Origin: Bacteroidota bacterium
Lineage (GTDB): Bacteria > Bacteroidota > Bacteroidia > Bacteroidales > Prolixibacteraceae
DNA: 11,770 nt
Direction: 5' to 3'
Assembly (NCBI GenBank): GCA_030695265.1
Contig: JAUYTA010000078.1
Span: 1-11,770, forward strand
Shown here: one piece after another, positions 7,733-11,770 of the stretch
Numbering within the stretch: the first letter of the stretch is position 1
How the letters are laid out: each line of letters begins with the position of its first letter
Position numbers and translations under genes: made by a program
The notes under the pieces: generated by a model
The model's input: the letters and a program-made list of their open reading frames with translations, nothing else
Databases searched by the model: none
What the model was told of the DNA's origin: nothing

Positions 7733-7952
7733 CTATAATATCAGTTTTTCAAAATCAATTTTCAGCATTGTGGTTTTTCCTGAAGCGGTTATTTTGCAAA
7801 TAAAAACTCCTTTTGTTGTTTCAGAAAGCCCATTTTGCTTCGGGTTCCATTGAATTTGATGACGTCCTAGGGATTCATGGCTTTCTGCTAAAGTTGCAAG
7901 CTTCCGGCCGGTAAGGTCATATTTTGGGATTTATAAAGCTTAGGCTGGCAGT
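7733..7952 (-). pseudogene. Degenerate type IX secretion (Por) type A C-terminal sorting domain
   Basis: The frame from 7921 to 7733 encodes 62 residues that match a type A T9SS sorting domain. It begins YDLTGRKLATL, continues LGRHQIQWNP and GVFICKITASGKTT, and ends in MLKIDFEKLIL with a TAG at 7733-7735. Such domains direct secreted Bacteroidota proteins through T9SS and are then removed or linked to surface lipopolysaccharide. There is no start, and a TAA at 7931-7933 cuts the frame. Upstream, in the frame of the barrel gene (7953-8795) and directly after its TAG stop, ten codons read TASLSFINPK. That resembles the early strand of the same domain and connects to YDLTGR by a one-base frame change. 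The usual residues between these two strands are missing, consistent with a small deletion. It is not functional as it stands. No cargo domain is visible. Confidence 0.75.
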
Positions 7953-8795
7953 CTATTTTTTGCTTTTTAGTTTTGGAAAGTTTGGAAAGAAAGTAAAACC
8001 TACCATGGTTGCAACTTCATCACCGGTACGAATCCCGATGTCAACACTTCCAAAACCAATAAACCAACTTATTCCAAACAGGATTGATTTGTTGATAGAC
8101 TGAGTCGTAGCATTTTGGGAATCACTGGTTGAAACCATGGAAAGTTCTCCTCCAACGTTGGGACTGATGTTATATTTCTTTATGGGGAAATAGACCTTGC
8201 TCATCAAACCAACAGCAGACCGGCCGGTAATATCATCAGAGGCTTCATTACCAGAGAAATTAGCTGAGTAAGTGGCTGCCAGATCCCATTTATTTAAAAG
8301 CAGGAAGAAACCAACCCGTGTATTCAGCGAAAAGTTTATGTTGTGATCTGAGTCATACATCATCTGTTCACCTATATAAAAAAACCAGGGATGTTTAACA
8401 AACTTCTGCGGTTCAGCTGTTTGTGTTAAAGGTTGAGTTAGCATAGGCGTTGAACCGTTCAAATCCCAGCTATCGACCAGATTCGTTTTTCCTGTATCTA
8501 AAGTCCTTACCCACAATTCATTTTTGGATCCATAATGTACCAATACCAGAGACTCCGGCCACGAAGACGTAAGGTTCTCCATAATTTTCGTTTTTTCAGC
8601 AGTTGCCAGCAGAAAATAATTTTCGTTGGCTGACAGGCTTAATTGTCCGGTTTCTGTCAACTCAGCCTGGCTAAAAAACATACGATATTCCTTCAAAGCT
8701 CCTTCCCTGAATGATTCCAGCTTTTTTGTGTTCTGAGCCTGAGTAACCGGATTTCCCAGCAGCAAAGCAAATAATAGTATATAAAACTGTTTCAT
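7953..8795 (-). CDS. Exported protein with probable C-terminal outer-membrane beta-barrel (280 aa)
   Basis: I do not recognise a family. A clear signal peptide covers residues 1-20, with likely cleavage at TQA-Q. Residues ~25-112 form a mixed domain including VLVHYGSKNELWVRTLD (84-100), with no known motif. After a T/P/Q-rich linker (~113-133), residues ~135-275 alternate polar and hydrophobic positions in short strands with aromatic ends (WFFYIGEQMMY, INFSLNTRVGFFLLL, GISWFIGFGSVDIGI, VATMVGFTFF), as expected of a small barrel of roughly eight strands. The product is probably in the outer membrane with its N-terminal domain periplasmic. The gene starts 5 nt after the TPR-barrel gene, so the two are very likely cotranscribed. 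The final FPNFPKLKSKK also resembles the opening of a T9SS sorting domain, and a remnant of such a domain follows directly; the present end may not be ancestral. Confidence 0.72.
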   Translation of the reverse strand: MKQFYILLFALLLGNPVTQAQNTKKLESFREGALKEYRMFFSQAELTETGQLSLSANENYFLLATAEKTKIMENLTSSWPESLVLVHYGSKNELWVRTLDTGKTNLVDSWDLNGSTPMLTQPLTQTAEPQKFVKHPWFFYIGEQMMYDSDHNINFSLNTRVGFFLLLNKWDLAATYSANFSGNEASDDITGRSAVGLMSKVYFPIKKYNISPNVGGELSMVSTSDSQNATTQSINKSILFGISWFIGFGSVDIGIRTGDEVATMVGFTFFPNFPKLKSKK

Positions 8796-8800
8796 TTAAT

Positions 8801-10012
8801 TTATTTTCTTTTTCCAAAATACATACTTCGTCCGACTGACATATTGAATGTCTTGATGGCTCCTTTGGCCAATCCCATGTTGCCATCCAGAAAGATATCA
8901 TAACTGGCTGTACGTTTTTTGTTCATCAGGCTCAATCCAACTGATAATTTTGCATAGAAAGCTGAAGTACCGTCCCGGATAGTCGCCTGAATTCCGTAAC
9001 CCACTACAAAAATCTTTTCACGACTATACATCGACAATCCGAAATTCGAAGAAGATCCGGTTGAAGTTTTTGTCATCCCGATATCAATGGCAGTATTGCT
9101 TTTACCGGTAATAAAATAACCGAACCGGCAGTTAACATTTGTATAGGAAGATGTTACCATCCCTCCGGCATAGGCCATCATTTGCGGCCCCTTATCTTCA
9201 GCAACAGTCACCGGTTGCATTTTTAGTGTTGTATTTCCTGGAGCTGCTTTTAACTTCTGATTAATGGAGACCAAGCGCTTGACCAAAAACTGTCTGATTT
9301 CCTGCTGTTCTGCATCAGTACCAACCAGTGAAATTCCCTTTTCCAATGCCTGGACTGAAGCCTGAAGAGCTCCAATTTTTTCAAGAGTAATACTGAAACC
9401 GATATACGGAAGGTACTCATCGGGATATTGATCAATGATTTCCTGAAACAGAACGATTGACTGGAAGAATGAATTTTGCGATGCCAGTTCATTTGCACGT
9501 TTGAATTTAGCCTTCAGCTCTTCATGATTCATTTTCACGATAGCCGGAGATTTCCGTCGGTATTGCTGCAACAACACCTGGGATTTGGAAGTTATCCAGA
9601 AGGGTGTTCTGTTTTGAGCCGATTCCTTCCAAAATTCACCGGCAAGGTTATCATATCCCATTAAGGCAAAGATCTGAGCGGAAAAGTAATGTACATCGGC
9701 CGGCACCTGTTCGATTAACCAAAGACGATCCAATTGGATCAGTGCTGCATCATAAATTCCACCCAATGCCAGCGCATAAGCGTATTCGGCGATCCAAACA
9801 GGATCGTTTGAATTTTTTGCGGGTGAAGCATAAGTGACAATTGCTTCATTTATTTTTCCTGAAAGCACATAATCTCTTGCTTTCTCAGGGAGCATATTTT
9901 TCGTAAATTGCCCGAAACAACTTATATTGATTAAAATAAACAACATGCCACTGATGATGCTTTTGTTTAATCTGAATAAAAAATCCGCCATGAATGTCAA
10001 TTGATTCACCAT
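8801..10012 (-). CDS. Exported TPR-repeat protein with C-terminal beta-barrel (403 aa)
   Basis: The protein has three parts. A signal peptide ends near CFGQ (residues 32-35). A helical region with TPR-like spacing follows at ~40-255: for example WIAEYAYALALGGIYDAAL at 73-91, HYFSAQIFALMGYDNLAGEFW at 108-128, and a pair near 172-228 with SIVLFQEIIDQYPDEYLPY. A C-terminal set of alternating strands at ~277-399 ends in MSVGRSMYFG, as outer-membrane barrels do. TPR plus barrel is a layout also seen in YaiO- and Slam-type proteins, but the barrel here is much shorter than Slam's and I cannot assign a family. The TPR region probably binds a periplasmic partner. Numbering uses the ATG at 10012; the ATG at 9991 gives a more usual signal peptide and is equally plausible. 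It lies 5 nt before the next barrel gene and 69 nt after the 438-residue gene. Confidence 0.75.
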   Translation of the reverse strand: MVNQLTFMADFLFRLNKSIISGMLFILINISCFGQFTKNMLPEKARDYVLSGKINEAIVTYASPAKNSNDPVWIAEYAYALALGGIYDAALIQLDRLWLIEQVPADVHYFSAQIFALMGYDNLAGEFWKESAQNRTPFWITSKSQVLLQQYRRKSPAIVKMNHEELKAKFKRANELASQNSFFQSIVLFQEIIDQYPDEYLPYIGFSITLEKIGALQASVQALEKGISLVGTDAEQQEIRQFLVKRLVSINQKLKAAPGNTTLKMQPVTVAEDKGPQMMAYAGGMVTSSYTNVNCRFGYFITGKSNTAIDIGMTKTSTGSSSNFGLSMYSREKIFVVGYGIQATIRDGTSAFYAKLSVGLSLMNKKRTASYDIFLDGNMGLAKGAIKTFNMSVGRSMYFGKRK

Positions 10013-10081
10013 TGTCTGATGCGTATTAATCCATTTCTTCTGATTTTCTTAGCCCGAACATTATTTTTATACTTTGGAAAA

Positions 10082-11398
10082 TTACAATCCGGTTATACTA
10101 TCCTGAAAAACATAGTTGATGTTATCGATTATATCAGCATATCGCTCTTTTGCAGCGCCTTGTGCTTCTTTGCAAATAACATCCAGATATTTTGAGAGTT
10201 CTTTACTGTTCTTTCCCATCTGCTGGGTCAAAAGCTTTCTTTCTTTTTCCAGATCAGAACATTGCTTTTTCAATGCAGTAATCTCTTTCTTGTTTTTTTT
10301 CGGGTCTGATTGATAATTTATTAACTCCTGCTTCTTTGGTTCCAATTGCTTGCTTAATTCTGAATCCTTTTTTCGGATTGCCAGCACATCCTGGTTCCAA
10401 TGCTGAATGATTTCCTTTAGTGCAATGATTTCATTCTGATAGAACATGATCATTTCAGTAACCGGAGAAACATAATTTATTACATCAGCATCAATTTTTT
10501 GCTTTGTAATTGTCAGCGGTTTTGCGAGTTCAGCCGAAGGATCGGAATTTGCTGACCGGACACTGTTGCCAACCGCATTGAATTTTGAACTTATTGCGCG
10601 ATCGGTTTCACTGCCGATATCCTTCAGCTCTTTTGTTATGTTCATTCCATCGGCCAGGAACTTGCTCTTGAATTGCTTATAACTCTCGCGGTAATCCGAC
10701 AATTGTTTTTTCAGTACGAAAATCTCATTGGTGAATCCTTTTGAATTGGCATTTTTTTTATCTGTAAGCTTCAATTCAACCTCCCTGATATTTTTCTGAA
10801 TCTGCCTCCCGCTTTCGATGGAATTCCGGATCTGCTGATCCCATTTCTGAATGACACCCGAAAGAGAAGTCGTTTCACTGTCGAAAAACAACAACAGGTC
10901 AGTCATCGGGATGATGAAGCTCATCGCATTGACCGTTATTTCATTTTCATTTAACGGCATAACTACAGGCGGCACCACAACCTCTTCTTTTGGTGGTGGA
11001 ATTTGTTCCACTACAGGCTTGCTGATTGCTTCGTTTACCGGAATGGATACAGGCTGTACGGAGGTTTCCGGAACAATAACTGCAGGTTCTTCCGGCTCTT
11101 CCGGATTTGTCTGAGGTATACTTTCCGGGGGAGCAGTTGAAATTTGACTGGCATAAGCAATTTTCATAGCCTGCAAAATCCGCAATGAAACATTTTGGCT
11201 TGACAGGTAATTGAGTGAATCCATACTCAGATCAAAATTCACTTCTGAACTATTAATTTCACCAATGATCAGATCATCAGAAAGTTTGGCTTTAACCATC
11301 TTGACAACGATCGAATTCGTTAGTTTTTCGGCAGGTTGGGCTTGTAAACAGCTTACAAAAAACATGAACATCAATAGAAATGAGACCGATTTTTTCAT
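10082..11398 (-). CDS. Exported protein: N-terminal LTN-type module, Pro-rich linker, duplicated coiled-coil unit (438 aa)
   Basis: No family name can be given. Residues 1-20 are a signal peptide with likely cleavage at LQA-Q; a Cys at 17 makes a lipoprotein conceivable, but the preceding residues fit a lipobox poorly. Residues 26-81 are a small helical module (LTNSIVVKMVKAKLSDDLII, later NFDLS and YLSSQNVS) that recurs in the adjacent gene. Short modules reading LTNxxVxxLVKAGLS...FDxSxxALxxL occur widely in exported bacterial proteins as I recall them. Residues ~88-150 are rich in Pro, Glu and Val, like an envelope-spanning linker. Residues ~157-280 and ~304-430 are two copies of a charged, Lys/Glu-rich helical unit, probably coiled coil. 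There is no catalytic motif. A structural or assembly role in the periplasm is an inference. Confidence 0.72.
   Translation of the reverse strand: MKKSVSFLLMFMFFVSCLQAQPAEKLTNSIVVKMVKAKLSDDLIIGEINSSEVNFDLSMDSLNYLSSQNVSLRILQAMKIAYASQISTAPPESIPQTNPEEPEEPAVIVPETSVQPVSIPVNEAISKPVVEQIPPPKEEVVVPPVVMPLNENEITVNAMSFIIPMTDLLLFFDSETTSLSGVIQKWDQQIRNSIESGRQIQKNIREVELKLTDKKNANSKGFTNEIFVLKKQLSDYRESYKQFKSKFLADGMNITKELKDIGSETDRAISSKFNAVGNSVRSANSDPSAELAKPLTITKQKIDADVINYVSPVTEMIMFYQNEIIALKEIIQHWNQDVLAIRKKDSELSKQLEPKKQELINYQSDPKKNKKEITALKKQCSDLEKERKLLTQQMGKNSKELSKYLDVICKEAQGAAKERYADIIDNINYVFQDSITGL
10109..10489 (-). repeat. Internal protein repeat, unit B, of the 438-aa exported protein
   Basis: Residues ~304-430, the second copy of the charged helical unit described at 10559-10930. 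It starts with a hydrophobic P-x-T segment, followed by IQHW and a long Lys/Glu-rich helix. Confidence 0.75.
10559..10930 (-). repeat. Internal protein repeat, unit A, of the 438-aa exported protein
   Basis: Residues ~157-280. It pairs with unit B at an offset of 147-148 residues: P164/P312, T166/T314, F171/F319, E175/E323, IQKW (183-186)/IQHW (331-334), and EIFVLKKQLSD (225-235)/EITALKKQCSD (372-382). Confidence 0.75.
11156..11323 (-). repeat. Copy 1 of the ~56-residue LTN-type module (in the 438-aa gene)
   Basis: Residues 26-81 of the 438-residue protein. The block YLSSQNVS and the pattern KLSDxLII, INxSxVxF, LSxD are shared with the copy at 11505-11672. Confidence 0.8.
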
Positions 11399-11468
11399 AC
11401 GCTATCCATTTAATTTTATTTTCATTCAACTCCGGATGACCTGTATCTGATTCTTATCCTGTTACTTA

Positions 11469-11770
11469 TTACTGATTCGTATCGTTACCGGCTTTTCGTT
11501 TCATGGCATTTTTCATGGCCAAAATAACTGCTGACGACACATTCTGGCTCGACAAATAGATCATGGCGTCGATACTCAGGTTAAAATCGACCACCGACCT
11601 GTTGATCAGGTTAATGATTAAGCCATCGGAAAGCTTTGATTTTACCAGATCGATAATCGTGGCATTGTTAAGGATGTTGCCCTGTGATTTTTCAGGTTGT
11701 ACATTCTTCAATTCCTGCATTTTTGACGTTACCTTACCCTCCAGGCCAACGATTCGGATTAAGAATTTCT
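11469..11770 (-). CDS. 3' end of a gene with the same LTN-type module, 5' partial
   Basis: The frame is open from its TAA (11469-11471) to the window edge at 11770, so the gene starts outside. The ATG at 11720 is probably internal: the residues before it (ending LEGKVTSK) read on naturally into MQELKNVQPEKSQGN, like a helical or coiled linker. The last 67 residues hold the module LNNATIIDLVKSKLSDGLII, with later DFNLS and YLSSQNVS, followed by a basic tail ending NDTNQ. The module matches residues 26-81 of the next protein at about 31 of 56 positions by hand count, but here it sits at the C terminus rather than the N terminus. The next gene starts 70 nt downstream on the same strand. What the missing N-terminal part does is unknown. 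Confidence 0.68.
   Translation of the reverse strand, partial: KFLIRIVGLEGKVTSKMQELKNVQPEKSQGNILNNATIIDLVKSKLSDGLIINLINRSVVDFNLSIDAMIYLSSQNVSSAVILAMKNAMKRKAGNDTNQ
11505..11672 (-). repeat. Copy 2 of the ~56-residue LTN-type module (in the partial gene)
   Basis: This is the C-terminal module of the partial gene. It aligns without gaps to the copy at 11156-11323, with 31 of 56 residues identical by hand count. Confidence 0.8.

Noticed and set aside
10851..11114. Gly/Ser/Thr-rich plus-strand open frame of 87 codons resembling a low-complexity surface protein.
   Set aside because: It mirrors the Pro/Glu-rich linker of the 438-residue exported protein; the low complexity comes from the complementary codons.

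Overview
The window most likely comes from a Bacteroidota chromosome. The evidence is a recognisable type IX secretion (Por) sorting-domain remnant at 7733-7952, the lack of clear Shine-Dalgarno sequences before most starts, one Bacteroidota-style promoter candidate (TTTG, 18-nt spacer, TAGTTTTA), and two signal-peptide outer-membrane-type proteins whose signal regions end in an A-Q or G-Q step. No rRNA, tRNA, CRISPR array or transposase gene was seen.

The left part (1-7666) is a surface-glycan or lipid-linked-sugar region in two converging blocks. The plus-strand block has the 3' part of a membrane-anchored GT2 of the GtrB/ArnC/DPM1 type, an AlbA_2 (Schlafen-like) / HATPase_c_4 / winged-helix protein that looks like an insertion, a methyltransferase-GT2 fusion, and a small protein of unknown function. 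It meets the minus-strand block tail to tail at about 4170. Read in transcription order, the minus-strand operon encodes a soluble DPM1-like GT2, a class I methyltransferase whose start overlaps the GT2 end by 13 nt, a second and distinctly AT-rich methyltransferase, and a multi-spanning GT-C-like membrane protein. The simplest model is that GT2 enzymes load a sugar onto polyprenyl phosphate on the cytoplasmic side, and the GT-C enzyme transfers it to an unknown acceptor on the periplasmic side. The methyltransferases would modify the glycan or lipid. The acceptor and the sugar cannot be read from the sequence.

The right part (7733-11770) is a minus-strand run of exported proteins with no confident functional name. 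In transcription order these are the 3' end of a gene running in from beyond the window, a 438-residue exported protein, a TPR plus beta-barrel protein, a smaller beta-barrel-type protein, and a broken T9SS sorting domain. The first two share a ~56-residue module. The 438-residue protein also has a proline-rich linker and a duplicated ~125-residue helical, probably coiled-coil unit. This envelope cluster is the best candidate for something undescribed. The sorting-domain remnant follows the small barrel gene directly and stays in its frame for ten codons past the stop, so that gene end may have been rebuilt or damaged.
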